Assembly (NCBI GenBank): GCA_028287465.1
Contig: JAQBPO010000029.1
Span: 1-57,897, forward strand
Length of the DNA stretch: 57,897 bases
Reading direction: 5' to 3'
DNA from: Fibrobacterota bacterium
GTDB taxonomy: Bacteria; Fibrobacterota; Fibrobacteria; UBA11236
Below are positions 1-8,901 of the stretch, one piece after another. Position 1 is the stretch's first letter. Each line of letters begins with the position of its first letter. The notes beneath the pieces were generated by a model. That model searched no databases. It saw only the letters and a list, made by a program, of their open reading frames with translations, and had not been told where the DNA came from. The position numbers were made by a program, and so were the translations under genes.

Positions 1-755
1 AGTTCCTTGATTGCCATCTCATCAGGATAGGATCGATCATCCAGCAGATCCTTGGGCTGGTCCTTGAATTCCGGGAACGGCATTTCCTTGAACGCGGTCG
101 CCTCCAGGGCGCCCTGCTTGAATACCCGTTTGGTCCCGTCCTTCAGAACCCAGGCCTTCTTCTCCCAGGCCAGGGTACGGGCATCGATGCGCATGGCCAT
201 TGGGCCGTGCTTCGGCTGGGAGATCACGGTGACACCCTGTCCCGATGTGCGATGCCCGGAATAGAAATCGAAATACACTATGGTCCCGTCCGAAGCCGTG
301 TACAGGTAGTTGAACTTCTCCATCGGATCGCCGCCGGATTCCCCGTCCTGGGATTTGGGCTCGTTGATCTCGTAGCGGCGGTGGTTCGCGTCCGGCAGGA
401 CCGCGTCCTCGAACCAGAACATGAAACCGCTCATCAGGACGCCGAACGTGAGGATGGGCATCAGGATGCGGACCACCGAGATCCCCGCCGCCCGCAAAGC
501 CACCAACTCCAGGTGCCGGGACATATTGCCGATGGAAAAGACGGAAGCCAGCAATACGGCGATGGGCAAGATCAGGTAGATGATATGCGGCAGGAAATCC
601 AGGTAGTAATGGATGACATCCTTGGGGGACCGCGTCAGCCAGACCTTGCTATTGCCGACGAAATCGATGACCACGAATATGACCACGATGGACGCAACGG
701 TCAGGAGCAGCAGGCCCAGGAATCCCATCAGGACATGGCGGGTATGGATCCTCAC
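1..755 (-). CDS. lptG: LptG-like lipopolysaccharide export permease, 3' end outside window
   Basis: Reading leftward from a GTG at 755-753, about 251 codons stay open to the window edge. An N-terminal membrane helix (about residues 8-30), a second around 55-75 and a third around 88-110 are followed by a soluble stretch, the start of the YjgP/YjgQ permease layout. In that family LptF and LptG form the inner-membrane part of the ABC exporter that moves LPS to the outer membrane. The GTG overlaps the stop of the upstream permease gene in a 4-base GTGA, so the two are probably translationally coupled. Calling this one LptG rather than LptF rests on gene order. The C-terminal membrane helices are not visible. 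Confidence 0.85.
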   Translation of the reverse strand, partial: MRIHTRHVLMGFLGLLLLTVASIVVIFVVIDFVGNSKVWLTRSPKDVIHYYLDFLPHIIYLILPIAVLLASVFSIGNMSRHLELVALRAAGISVVRILMPILTFGVLMSGFMFWFEDAVLPDANHRRYEINEPKSQDGESGGDPMEKFNYLYTASDGTIVYFDFYSGHRTSGQGVTVISQPKHGPMAMRIDARTLAWEKKAWVLKDGTKRVFKQGALEATAFKEMPFPEFKDQPKDLLDDRSYPDEMAIKE

Positions 756-2155
756 GCCGCCGGCCTTTCCCGCTTGCGCCAAACAAGTCGGAGCAGCTTC
801 TGCGGGAGCGAGATGTTGTTCAGGTAATTCTCCCGCGCCATCCGGAATACCAGGAACAGGCCCCCGATCCCGACGATGATGTTCGGCGCCCACATGGCGA
901 CCCAGGGCTGGATGATAAGGCGATCCGCCATCACCTCGCCCCGTATCATGCAAACCCAGTAGAGGAGGTAGAAGGCCACGCTGTAGATGACGCCGGTCCC
1001 GATCCCGCCGCGCCGGGCCATGATGCCCAGGGGAACCCCGATGAATACGAATACCAGGCAGGCCATGGGAATGGAGAATTTCTTGTGGATCTCCACCATG
1101 AACTGGCTGATCTCCTTCCGTTCATTCTCCTCGCGGCGTTCGTACCTCTCGATCAGGTACATCTTGTCCTTTTCCTGGCGCTTCACCTCGGCATACGCGA
1201 TGGTCCCGATCGGATCGTCCTTCCACCAGGTCCCTTGGAGCAGGCGGGGCGGGACGTCCTTGACCGTATCGGCCATCAGGACGATGTCCAGGGCATGCAG
1301 TTCGTCGAAGATCTTCTCCCGGTATTCCTGGCGTAACCCCTTCAAGCGGGATTCGCTCGCCTTGACGATCCCCAACATGTCCTGGATGGACATTTCGCGA
1401 TCGGTCCGGTAGGAACGCTGGTGGCGCTCCAGGGTGGCGTCCACGTTATCGATGGCCACGTCCTGGGTGCGGAACCGCACCCGCACGTAATTGGCCGTTT
1501 CCTTGGGATCGACGAAATGGTTCTCGCCGCCCTGCAGGTGGATGAGGATGCTCTTGCCTCCGTTGGCGTATTCCATGGAGGCCGAATCCGCATAGGTGTA
1601 CCGGATCGGTTTTCCCGCCTCAACGTTGTAGATGCGGACTCCGCCCAGCTGGCCCGTACCCTGATCGAGACGGTCGATCCAGATCAGATAGTTCTCGAAG
1701 TCACGGATCAAGGTTCGCGGAGTGATGAGGGCCGTCGGTTTCTTGCGGCCGATATCGTTCCGCAACGCGGCGGCCCTGAAATTGGCTTCGGGAAGGATGT
1801 CGTTGTTGAAATACACCAGGCCCCCGCCCAGGATTACCGCCACGACCAGGACCGGAAGCATGGCCTTGAACGGGGATATCCCGAGGGATTTCATGGCCGT
1901 AACCTCGTTGTCCGAGGAAAATCGTCCGAATGCCATCAAGGTGGCAACGAGAACCGCCATGGGGATGGAAAGCGCGAGCATCCAGGCCAGGTTGAGGACC
2001 AGGATTTCCAGTACCACTCGCCAGCCGAGTCCCTTGGACAGGATGGAGGAGAGGATGCGGATGAGGAAGTCGACTAGGAAGAGGAAGGTGATCACGAACA
2101 AGGCATAGAAGAAAGGAGCGATATGCTCCCTCAGGATATACCTTGCGAGTATCAT
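752..2155 (-). CDS. lptF: LptF-like lipopolysaccharide export permease
   Basis: This 467-residue YjgP/YjgQ permease has membrane segments near residues 12-32, 50-75 and 95-118, a long periplasmic domain, and three C-terminal helices (about 365-450, including MACLVFVFIGVPLGIMARR). LptF normally pairs with LptG and the ATPase LptB to pull LPS out of the inner membrane toward the periplasmic bridge. The protein is about 100 residues longer than typical LptF (around 360). The extra length lies in the periplasmic part, including a charged, helical stretch near residues 260-355. It is the first gene of a leftward pair with the LptG-like gene and diverges from the CpoB-like gene across about 50 bases. 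Confidence 0.88.
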   Translation of the reverse strand: MILARYILREHIAPFFYALFVITFLFLVDFLIRILSSILSKGLGWRVVLEILVLNLAWMLALSIPMAVLVATLMAFGRFSSDNEVTAMKSLGISPFKAMLPVLVVAVILGGGLVYFNNDILPEANFRAAALRNDIGRKKPTALITPRTLIRDFENYLIWIDRLDQGTGQLGGVRIYNVEAGKPIRYTYADSASMEYANGGKSILIHLQGGENHFVDPKETANYVRVRFRTQDVAIDNVDATLERHQRSYRTDREMSIQDMLGIVKASESRLKGLRQEYREKIFDELHALDIVLMADTVKDVPPRLLQGTWWKDDPIGTIAYAEVKRQEKDKMYLIERYERREENERKEISQFMVEIHKKFSIPMACLVFVFIGVPLGIMARRGGIGTGVIYSVAFYLLYWVCMIRGEVMADRLIIQPWVAMWAPNIIVGIGGLFLVFRMARENYLNNISLPQKLLRLVWRKRERPAA

Positions 2156-2207
2156 TTGAGTTGAATATACTACATCTTAAAGTAAGTAAACAGGATTGCG
2201 ACATAAC
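2156..2207. promoter_or_regulatory. Short divergent promoter region, lptF / cpoB-like
   Basis: Only 52 bases separate the divergent starts. The stretch is AT-rich compared with its surroundings and contains the run GAATATACTACAT, so both promoters must be compact or overlap. I can name no operator here. Confidence 0.35.
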
Positions 2208-3089
2208 ATGAGAAACGGGAACCGGATACCGCTGAAAATCATCACAATCGGCTCAGCCGTCCTCGGTGTCGTCCTGTTCCTATCCGCCTGCGCGGCCGCG
2301 CCCAAGCATCGCTCCGGCGACCCCTCCCTTCCGGAAATCGACGTGCTCCAGCTCAAGGAAAACTCGGACGAGGCCCTTAAGCTTTCCCAGGAGAACAAGC
2401 TCGCCCTGCAAAGTCTGGAGACCAAGGTGCGCGAGTTGGAAACCCGCATTTCCTCTTTGGGGGATGAATTGGCCAACCTTCCGCTTTCCAGGATTGAAGA
2501 ACTCACCCAGCAGATGTCCTTGATGACGGAACAGTTGCGCAACCTGGAAGACCGCCTCGCCAGGACTCCGTCGGCGCCTCCCAAAATGGCCACCTTCTCC
2601 CCCACCGCCCTGGATTCATCCGAGTCTAAAGCCGCCAAAGGCGATACCGTCAAAGCTGCCGCGGCCGCCAAAGCGGTAAAAGCGGCCAAGTCCGCCGCCC
2701 GCAAGCCTCCCGCCTCGGATGCCGAGGCCCAGCTTTACAAGAAGGCCTTCGATCTGTATTACGGCCGGGACTATCCCAAGGCGATCGCCAAGTTCGAGGA
2801 ACTCCTCGGGAAATTCCCCGCCAGCACCTATGCGGACAATTGCCATTATTGGATCGGGGAATGCAATTTCGCCCAAGGGAATTTCGCCAAGGCCATCACC
2901 GCTTTCCGCAAGGTATTCACCTTCCCCGAAACGGAAAAGGCTGATGACGCCCAACTTAAACTCGGGTACTGCTACCTGAGGCTCGGAGAGAAGCGGCAAG
3001 CTGCTGAGGAATTCAAAAAAGTTGTATCTTTGTACCCCGATAGCGAATATACCGAACGGGCTAAGGAAGAACTGGCCAAATTGGAGTGA
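2208..3089 (+). CDS. cpoB: CpoB/YbgF-like lipoprotein with coiled coil and TPR domain
   Basis: The ATG at 2208 gives 293 residues with a lipoprotein signal peptide ending in the lipobox LSAC. A TTG at 2196 is an alternative start. After the cysteine comes a predicted coiled coil (about residues 45-115, heptad-like leucines), an Ala/Lys-rich linker (about 140-170), and three tetratricopeptide-like repeats to the C terminus (FDLYYGRDYPKAIAKFEELL and two more). This is the layout of YbgF/CpoB, a periplasmic partner of the Tol-Pal system that links outer-membrane constriction with peptidoglycan synthesis. Canonical CpoB is soluble; a lipid anchor is a variant. The next gene is bamD, also a TPR lipoprotein. 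No tol-pal genes are in the window, so the exact role is inferred. Confidence 0.75.
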   Translation: MRNGNRIPLKIITIGSAVLGVVLFLSACAAAPKHRSGDPSLPEIDVLQLKENSDEALKLSQENKLALQSLETKVRELETRISSLGDELANLPLSRIEELTQQMSLMTEQLRNLEDRLARTPSAPPKMATFSPTALDSSESKAAKGDTVKAAAAAKAVKAAKSAARKPPASDAEAQLYKKAFDLYYGRDYPKAIAKFEELLGKFPASTYADNCHYWIGECNFAQGNFAKAITAFRKVFTFPETEKADDAQLKLGYCYLRLGEKRQAAEEFKKVVSLYPDSEYTERAKEELAKLE

Positions 3090-3167
3090 GAGGGGCGTTT
3101 TATCGCTTCACTCAGCATGTTCCAAGGCCGATCGCCTTTTGCAGCGAACCATGAAATCGGGGCCAAA

Positions 3168-4046
3168 ATGCCTTTAAGAGCGGACTCAATCATACTCGAT
3201 ACATCGACCTCCGGGACCTCCCGTGGCGGCAACCTGATCGTCCTCGCCTGCGCGATTGCGGGCGCCTTCGCCCTGCTGGCCTGCTCCTCGAGCAAGAAGC
3301 TCTCGCTGGAAGAATCCTGCCAGGAAAAATGGGACAAGGCCAGGCCCAAGTTCGAGAAGAAGAAATACGTGCAGTCCAAGGAGCTCCTATCCGAACTCGT
3401 GACGGCATGCCCGGGCTCCCCTTTCACCGAAGAGGCTTTTTTCGACCTGGGCGAGGCCCATTTCAATCTGCAGGAGTGGGATGAAGCCGAGTCCGAGTAC
3501 AACTCATTCCTGAAGGACTTCCCCGCCTCCAAGAAATACGGGGAACTCGTCCGTTACCGCATCGCCCAGTCCGCGGGCCACCAGACGGAAAAGCCTTCCC
3601 GGGACCAGACCAAAACCCTGGATGCCATAATCGCGTACGAGAACTTCCTGAACGAATATCCCGATGGAACCCGTGCGGACAGCGCCAGGCAGGAAATCGA
3701 GAAGCTCAAGGACCTCCTCGTCGAGAAGCAGATGATGATCGCCCGGCTTTACAACCGTATGGGCGAACCCCAGGCAGCCGCCATCTATTATAAGAACCTG
3801 CTGAAGGAGTACGGCTCCCGCGTCAATCAACGGGATATCAATCTCAAACTGGCCGAATGCTATACCGATATGGGGCAGTTCGATGAGGCCGAATCCTACC
3901 TGGCCAAATTCGACGGCATAGCCAAGGATGATCCGTTCCGCGACAAGGTGAAGAAGGCCTTCAGCAAACTCGAAAAGGCCCGTACCAAGCTGGCGCGGGA
4001 CAAAAAGGAAGAACAGGAGCAAGGCAAGCGCCAGGAAGCGATGTGA
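3168..4046 (+). CDS. bamD: BamD-like outer-membrane assembly lipoprotein
   Basis: From the ATG at 3168 the product is 292 residues with a signal sequence and lipobox LLAC. An ATG at 3117 would add an unlikely 17-residue hydrophilic leader. Five TPR-like units follow (YVQSKELLSELVTACPGSPF, WDEAESEYNSFLKDFPAS, and later ones), matching YfiO/BamD, the essential lipoprotein that works with the BamA barrel to insert outer-membrane proteins. The C-terminal tail is highly charged (KLARDKKEEQEQGKRQE). Its last codons overlap the start of nadD by 4 bases (GTGA). BamA itself is not in the window. Another YfiO-type TPR lipoprotein is possible but less likely. Confidence 0.8.
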   Translation: MPLRADSIILDTSTSGTSRGGNLIVLACAIAGAFALLACSSSKKLSLEESCQEKWDKARPKFEKKKYVQSKELLSELVTACPGSPFTEEAFFDLGEAHFNLQEWDEAESEYNSFLKDFPASKKYGELVRYRIAQSAGHQTEKPSRDQTKTLDAIIAYENFLNEYPDGTRADSARQEIEKLKDLLVEKQMMIARLYNRMGEPQAAAIYYKNLLKEYGSRVNQRDINLKLAECYTDMGQFDEAESYLAKFDGIAKDDPFRDKVKKAFSKLEKARTKLARDKKEEQEQGKRQEAM

Positions 4047-4642
4047 AGTACTGCATTTTCGGCGGTTCCTTCGATCCTCCCCACGAGGGCCATCGTCATG
4101 TGGCCCGTTCCGCTTCGGACACCCTGCGCCTGGACCGGGTTTTCTGGGTTCCGGCCCAGGATCCTCCCCATAAATCCCGGCCCGGAACCCCTTTCGAAAA
4201 ACGCGTCGCCATGGTCCGGCTCGCCACCGCTGATATGCCCCGGCATTCCGTTTCCGAAATCGAAGCGCGCCTTCCGGTTCCATCGTATTCCCTGAACACG
4301 ATCTTGGCCATGAAGGCCGAGCACGGCCCGGAGCATCAGTGGCATTTCCTGATCGGAGCCGACAATTGGGCCATCTTCCCGACTTGGCATCGATGGGAGG
4401 AGGTACTCAAGGAAGCCACCCTGGTGGTCTATCCCCGTAATGGCGTCCCGCTGGGGGCCTTGCGGGAAGGCGTTATCGGGCTGACCTTGTTGGAGTTCCC
4501 TGGGGAATCCCGCGCCATCCGCGAAAGCCTTGAGGCCACCGGGGACCTGGAAAAGGCCGGGGTGCTTCCGGAAATCCGCGATTATGTCCGGTCCGAAGGC
4601 TTGTACGGCCTGCAAGCCGCGGGTAGCCGGGGAATGACCTGA
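4043..4642 (+). CDS. nadD: Nicotinate-nucleotide adenylyltransferase
   Basis: This 199-residue protein makes deamido-NAD from nicotinate mononucleotide and ATP in NAD synthesis. The nucleotidyltransferase motif GGSFDPPHEGH (residues about 7-17) and the NadD-type segment FLIGADNWAIFPTWHRWEE are clear. The usual C-terminal ISSTxIR motif appears as ESRAIR, so its first serine/threonine positions differ from the common form. The C-terminal PEIRDYVRSEGLYG matches the family end. The GTG start overlaps the bamD stop by 4 bases, so it is probably translated by coupling. Confidence 0.92.
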   Translation: MKYCIFGGSFDPPHEGHRHVARSASDTLRLDRVFWVPAQDPPHKSRPGTPFEKRVAMVRLATADMPRHSVSEIEARLPVPSYSLNTILAMKAEHGPEHQWHFLIGADNWAIFPTWHRWEEVLKEATLVVYPRNGVPLGALREGVIGLTLLEFPGESRAIRESLEATGDLEKAGVLPEIRDYVRSEGLYGLQAAGSRGMT

Positions 4643-4643
4643 T

Positions 4644-5639
4644 ATGATCCGCGCCTGGACACGCCTCCCCGTTAACGGCTCTTTCAAAGTCGCCATTTGC
4701 CTCGCCCTCCTTTGGATCGCGGGCGCTGCCGTGCCTTCCTCATCGCAAACGGCCGATACCCTTCCCGCGTTCAAACCGGATTCCGCGATCCAGGATCCTT
4801 TCCGGAAGGTGGAGGCCGGCCCTTCCCCATGGTCGGCCGCGCCCACCGCGGTTCCGAAAACCAGGGCGGACAGCGCGGCGGCGGATACCGTAACGGAAAG
4901 GCTGCGTAAGCGCCATCCCGCCTTTTCAGTCTACCTCGGGGTCGACTTCATGGACTTCGACGCGAAGGATGCGTTCAGGACCTCGCTTGCGGTCAGGGAG
5001 GCCAGGGACAGCGCGATCGGGCTCAAGACCCTGCAGGATTTCGAACCCGTCCACATGGCCTTCCCCATCGGCTTGCAGGCCGTTTTCCCCGTCGGTCCCT
5101 ATCTCGATGTCGTGGCGAAAACCCATTCCTTCTGGTACAAGCAGACCGCGGTCCTTGGGGACAGGAACTCGAACCATGCCGGAGACGAATGGTACGCCGT
5201 GCAATCCAACCTGGGCGGGGTCGGCATCCGGTATTACATCCCTCCGTCCTTCCTTTCGGTCACCGGCGGACTGGGGCTTTTCATGCAAGGCCTCTTGTAT
5301 TGGAACCTCGGCGGCTCGGAATTGTACACGCCTTACGGATCGGCCCAGGCCCGCTTCAATCCTTCCGGTTCGGCTTACGAAATCCAATTCGGCATGCAAC
5401 AAGCCCTCACCGGCCCCTGGCGGCTGGCCGGGGCCATCGGGTTCCTGCAACAGGATTTCACCTCCGACCAGGCCTGGACCGGGATCATGCGGTACGCCCC
5501 GCCCACGGGCAAGGCGCATTGGGGCAGTTCCGCCGTCCAGGCGACCCTTGGCCTTTGGTACCATTTCGGAGTGGTTGCCGATAAAAAGCCTGCCGGCGCG
5601 CCCAATGCGGCGCCGGCCGACTCTTCCCGCCGTTTTTAG
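4644..5639 (+). CDS. Putative outer-membrane beta-barrel protein
   Basis: The 331-residue product has an N-terminal signal peptide (FKVAICLALLWIAGAAVPSSS), then a Pro/Ala/Asp-rich linker to about residue 85. The rest consists of alternating aromatic and glycine-rich strands (FSVYLGVDFMDF, VGIRYYIPPSFLSVTGGLGLF, QATLGLWYHFGVV), typical of a small outer-membrane barrel. I do not recognise a named family. It starts one base after the nadD stop, so it is likely in the bamD-nadD transcription unit, but nothing ties it to NAD synthesis. A short tail rich in Ala and Pro follows the last strand. Confidence 0.7.
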   Translation: MIRAWTRLPVNGSFKVAICLALLWIAGAAVPSSSQTADTLPAFKPDSAIQDPFRKVEAGPSPWSAAPTAVPKTRADSAAADTVTERLRKRHPAFSVYLGVDFMDFDAKDAFRTSLAVREARDSAIGLKTLQDFEPVHMAFPIGLQAVFPVGPYLDVVAKTHSFWYKQTAVLGDRNSNHAGDEWYAVQSNLGGVGIRYYIPPSFLSVTGGLGLFMQGLLYWNLGGSELYTPYGSAQARFNPSGSAYEIQFGMQQALTGPWRLAGAIGFLQQDFTSDQAWTGIMRYAPPTGKAHWGSSAVQATLGLWYHFGVVADKKPAGAPNAAPADSSRRF

Positions 5640-5697
5640 ACCGCATTTATCCGCGAAGCAAATTGACGTCCCTTCCCTGCAGGGCTATTTTTGTCGC

Positions 5698-6600
5698 ATG
5701 AGCAACCCCGTCGCTTCGACCCCTCCTCCCATCACCGAAATTCCCTTGTTTTCCCGAGGCAAGGTACGGGATGTCTACGACCTGGGGGACAAGCTCCTGA
5801 TGGTGGCGACCGATCGCCTTTCGGCCTTCGACGTGGTGCTGCCCACCCCCATTCCGGACAAGGGCGCCATCCTGACCCAGCTTTCGGTGTTCTGGTTCAA
5901 CCACCTCGGCGTGCCTAGCCATTTCCTCTCCGCAGACCTCAAGGATCTGCCCGCATCCCTTGACCGGCATCGCGATTACCTGCGCGGCCGCTTCATGATC
6001 GTCAAGAAGGCCAAGCGCTTCGACGTGGAATGCGTGGCGCGCGGCTACCTGGCGGGATCGGGTTGGAAGGAATACCTGGCCACCGGCGCGGTTTGCGGCA
6101 ACGCCCTGCCCCCGGGTTTGAAGCAAAGTTGCAAGCTGGATCCGGTCCTGTTCACGCCCGCCGCAAAGAACGACATCGGCCATGACGAGAACATCGATTT
6201 CAGGACCATGGAGGGCATGGTGGGCGCAGGGGACGCGAAACGCTTGCGTGAGCTCACCCTGGACATCTATTCCCGCGCCCGGTCCTATGCCGCGACCAAG
6301 GGCGTCATCATCGCGGACACCAAATTCGAATTCGGCGTGGTGGACGGGAAGACCATCCTGATCGACGAGGTTCTCACGCCTGACTCCTCGCGCTTCTGGC
6401 CCGCGGCCGGCTATGCCGAGGGACGCGAACAGGACAGCTTCGACAAGCAATACGTGCGCGACTACCTGAACACCCTCGACTGGGACAAGACGTACCCGGG
6501 CCCCGAACTGCCCGCGGACGTGGTCCAGAAGACCCGCCGCAAATACCTGGAAGCCTTCGCGCTTTTGACAGGAAAGGAATTCCGTGAACAATCCCAATAA
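5698..6600 (+). CDS. purC: Phosphoribosylaminoimidazole-succinocarboxamide (SAICAR) synthase
   Basis: This enzyme joins aspartate to CAIR using ATP in purine synthesis. The family signatures RGKVRDVYDLGD, LLMVATDRLSAFDVVL, KAKRFDVECVARGYLAGSGW and DEVLTPDSSRFWP are all present. At 300 residues it belongs to the longer class (about 300, as in yeast Ade1) rather than the ~240-residue bacterial class. The ATG at 5698 matches the conserved N terminus. The same frame is open far upstream, but that part is antiphase to the preceding gene and not coding. Its end overlaps the purH start by 17 bases, so the two purine genes are coupled. Confidence 0.95.
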   Translation: MSNPVASTPPPITEIPLFSRGKVRDVYDLGDKLLMVATDRLSAFDVVLPTPIPDKGAILTQLSVFWFNHLGVPSHFLSADLKDLPASLDRHRDYLRGRFMIVKKAKRFDVECVARGYLAGSGWKEYLATGAVCGNALPPGLKQSCKLDPVLFTPAAKNDIGHDENIDFRTMEGMVGAGDAKRLRELTLDIYSRARSYAATKGVIIADTKFEFGVVDGKTILIDEVLTPDSSRFWPAAGYAEGREQDSFDKQYVRDYLNTLDWDKTYPGPELPADVVQKTRRKYLEAFALLTGKEFREQSQ

Positions 6601-8269
6601 AAGCGAGGCGCATGGAGTTGCCTCGGCAACTCCGGAGCAACGAGCCATCAAGAAGACAGCCCTTTTGAGCGTATCCGACAAGACCGGACTACTGGAGTTC
6701 GCCCAGGCCCTTGCGGCCATGGACATCCGCATCCTAAGCACCGGAGGGACGCTGAAGTTCCTGAAGGAAAAGGGTGTGCCCGCCATCGCCATTTCCGAAT
6801 ACACCGGCTCGCCGGAAATCCTGGACGGCCGCGTCAAGACCCTCCATCCCAAGATACATGGGGGCCTGTTGGGCATCCGCGACAGCGCGGAACACAAGGC
6901 CCAGATGGCCGCGAACGGCATCGAGGCCATCGATATCGTGGCCGTGAACCTCTACCCCTTCCGCGAAACCGTGGCCAAGCCCGGCGTGGCCCTGGAAGAT
7001 GCCATCGAGAACATCGACATCGGCGGCCCGGCCATGTTGCGATCCTCGGCCAAGAACTACCGCTTCGTCACCGTGGTCTGCGATCCGGCCGACTACGCCC
7101 AGGTGGCCGCGGAACTGAAAAGGGAAGGCGATACCTCCCCTTCCACCCGCCAGGCTCTGGCCCTCAAGGTCTTCCGCCACACCGCGGATTACGATTCCGC
7201 CATCGACGAATTCCTCTCCGCCACCCTTGAGAAGTCCCCGTCCCTGAGGCTCTCCTTCGTGCAGGGCAAGACCCTCCGTTATGGCGAGAACGATCACCAG
7301 AAGGCGACCTTCTTTCTGGAGAAGGACGTTCAGTACTCCAAGGAGCCCAACCTGGGATCCGCCCGCCAGCTCCACGGAAAGGAGCTCAGCTTCAATAACC
7401 TGGTCGATGCCGACGCCGCTCTGGAATCCGTCCGCGAGCTCCAGGATTCCCCGGCCGTTTCCATCATCAAGCACATGAACCCCTGCGGCTACGCCACGGG
7501 CGCCACCTTGGCCGAAGCGTTCGAAGCGGCCTGGGAGGGCGACCCCGTCTCGGCATTCGGATCCGTTATCGCGGTAACGCGTCCCGTGGATCTGGCCACG
7601 GCCGAGAAGCTCAAGGGCCGGTTCGTGGAATTGCTGATCGCCCCCGGTTTCGCGCCGGACGCGCTCGAATACCTCCAGAAGAAGAGCAAGGACATCCGCC
7701 TGCTGGACATCGGCAAACTGGTCCCGGCCACGGAGCGCAAGGTCTACAAGCATATCCTGGGCGGCATGCTGGTCCAGGATCGGGACGTGGAACTGAACCG
7801 CAAATGGGAATCGCCTACCAAGACCGTCCTTCCGGAATCCTTGAAAGCCTTGGCGCTCTTCACCTGGAAGGCCTGCAAGCACGTGAAGTCGAACGCCATC
7901 GTCATCGGCCAGGAATACGCGCCCGGACGATTCACCCTGGTAGGCATGGGCCCGGGCCAGCCGAACCGCATCGACTCGAACCTCAAGCTGTGCCAGCCGC
8001 GCGCGAGGGAAAACCTGAAGAGGCAAGCGGAAGCCACCGGCCTCAAGGGCGCCGAGGCCGATGCCTACGTCAAGCAGGCCTTGTCCAAATGCGTCATGGC
8101 CTCCGACGCCTTCTTCCCGTTCGACGATAACGTGGTCGCGGCCCATGAGGGCGGCATCCGGTTCATCCTGCAGCCGGGCGGTTCCCTGCGCGATCAAGAC
8201 GTAATCGCCACGGCGGACAAGCTGGGCGTGGCCATGGTCTTCACCGGGACGCGGCATTTCCGCCACTGA
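6584..8269 (+). CDS. purH: Bifunctional AICAR transformylase / IMP cyclohydrolase
   Basis: PurH performs the last two steps of IMP synthesis. The N-terminal MGS-like cyclohydrolase domain starts at KKTALLSVSDKTGLLEFA and includes STGGTLKFLKEKG and DGRVKTLHPKIHGGLL. The C-terminal transformylase domain carries the catalytic Lys-His in IKHMNPCGYATG and ends in FTGTRHFRH. The length of 561 is slightly above the usual 510-530 because of about 20 extra N-terminal residues and a divergent mid-segment. The GTG at 6584 lies inside the purC end and is preceded by AGGAA, which supports it. The next gene follows after 12 bases. Confidence 0.95.
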   Translation: MNNPNKSEAHGVASATPEQRAIKKTALLSVSDKTGLLEFAQALAAMDIRILSTGGTLKFLKEKGVPAIAISEYTGSPEILDGRVKTLHPKIHGGLLGIRDSAEHKAQMAANGIEAIDIVAVNLYPFRETVAKPGVALEDAIENIDIGGPAMLRSSAKNYRFVTVVCDPADYAQVAAELKREGDTSPSTRQALALKVFRHTADYDSAIDEFLSATLEKSPSLRLSFVQGKTLRYGENDHQKATFFLEKDVQYSKEPNLGSARQLHGKELSFNNLVDADAALESVRELQDSPAVSIIKHMNPCGYATGATLAEAFEAAWEGDPVSAFGSVIAVTRPVDLATAEKLKGRFVELLIAPGFAPDALEYLQKKSKDIRLLDIGKLVPATERKVYKHILGGMLVQDRDVELNRKWESPTKTVLPESLKALALFTWKACKHVKSNAIVIGQEYAPGRFTLVGMGPGQPNRIDSNLKLCQPRARENLKRQAEATGLKGAEADAYVKQALSKCVMASDAFFPFDDNVVAAHEGGIRFILQPGGSLRDQDVIATADKLGVAMVFTGTRHFRH

Positions 8270-8281
8270 GGCCGCACCATC

Positions 8282-8812
8282 ATGATCGATATCAATCCGC
8301 AACTGCAGTCCAAGATCTTCGATTCCCTGCTGTTGCACATGAAGGCCGAGCGGAACGCGCCCCGTTTCGTCAAGAGCGCGGCGTCGAGCGGCAAGCCCAA
8401 GCCGGCCCGCAACAAGGCGCAGGCCCACAGGCCGGGGACCCGTCCCGCGCCGATGGACCTGTCCCCCCAATGGGACATCCTGGCCGCGGACCTGCATCGG
8501 CTGGGCTTGAACAAGACCACGGCGGACGCCCTGGTCTCCTGGGCATCCTCCCAGGCGGAACAAAGCCGGCAGTCGCCCGTCAAAATCCGGGTGCTCCATC
8601 CGATGGAGCGGGAATTCATCTCCGTGGAAGCGTACGACTACCTCCTTGAGCTCTACCGGCTCGGTCTGATCGGCCCGCCCCAGTTGGAAAACCTGATCGA
8701 GAACTGCGCCTTCCTGACATCGCTCCCGGCCACCCGTGACCAGATCGGGAAGATGGCCCTGAGGGCCTTCACCGAATACCTGGAAATCCAGGGTCTGGGT
8801 TCCAGTCATTGA
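8282..8812 (+). CDS. DUF494/Smg-like protein
   Basis: This 176-residue protein has a basic, low-complexity middle (SGKPKPARNKAQAHRPGTRP). It then has an Smg/DUF494-like C-terminal half: a helical segment (LAADLHRLGLNKTTADALVSW) followed by KIRVLHPMEREFISVEAYDYL and LYRLGLIGPPQLENLIENC. These align by eye with the 'SMRIYTPEE' and 'LNLETREMVIE' regions of E. coli Smg. The function of Smg is unknown; in many bacteria it sits near topA or dprA. Here it is followed by trmFO, which often neighbours topA, and that mildly supports the call. No catalytic motif is visible. Confidence 0.55.
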   Translation: MIDINPQLQSKIFDSLLLHMKAERNAPRFVKSAASSGKPKPARNKAQAHRPGTRPAPMDLSPQWDILAADLHRLGLNKTTADALVSWASSQAEQSRQSPVKIRVLHPMEREFISVEAYDYLLELYRLGLIGPPQLENLIENCAFLTSLPATRDQIGKMALRAFTEYLEIQGLGSSH

Positions 8813-8901
8813 CCCCTAGGCCGCAAGGCTTTGGTTCCCCGATTCGTATCTTGTCCTTTCCTTTCGCTTTCCTTCCCTCCTTCCCCATCGGGTCCTGAGC
8901 C

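Noticed and set aside
6734-8809. A 691-codon open frame on the minus strand opposite purH and the Smg-like gene
   Set aside because: It is the shadow of conserved genes in GC-rich DNA. Its product is of low complexity, has no recognisable motif, and has no independent ribosome-binding site. Similar long antisense frames lie opposite trmFO, ridA and the LVIVD gene.
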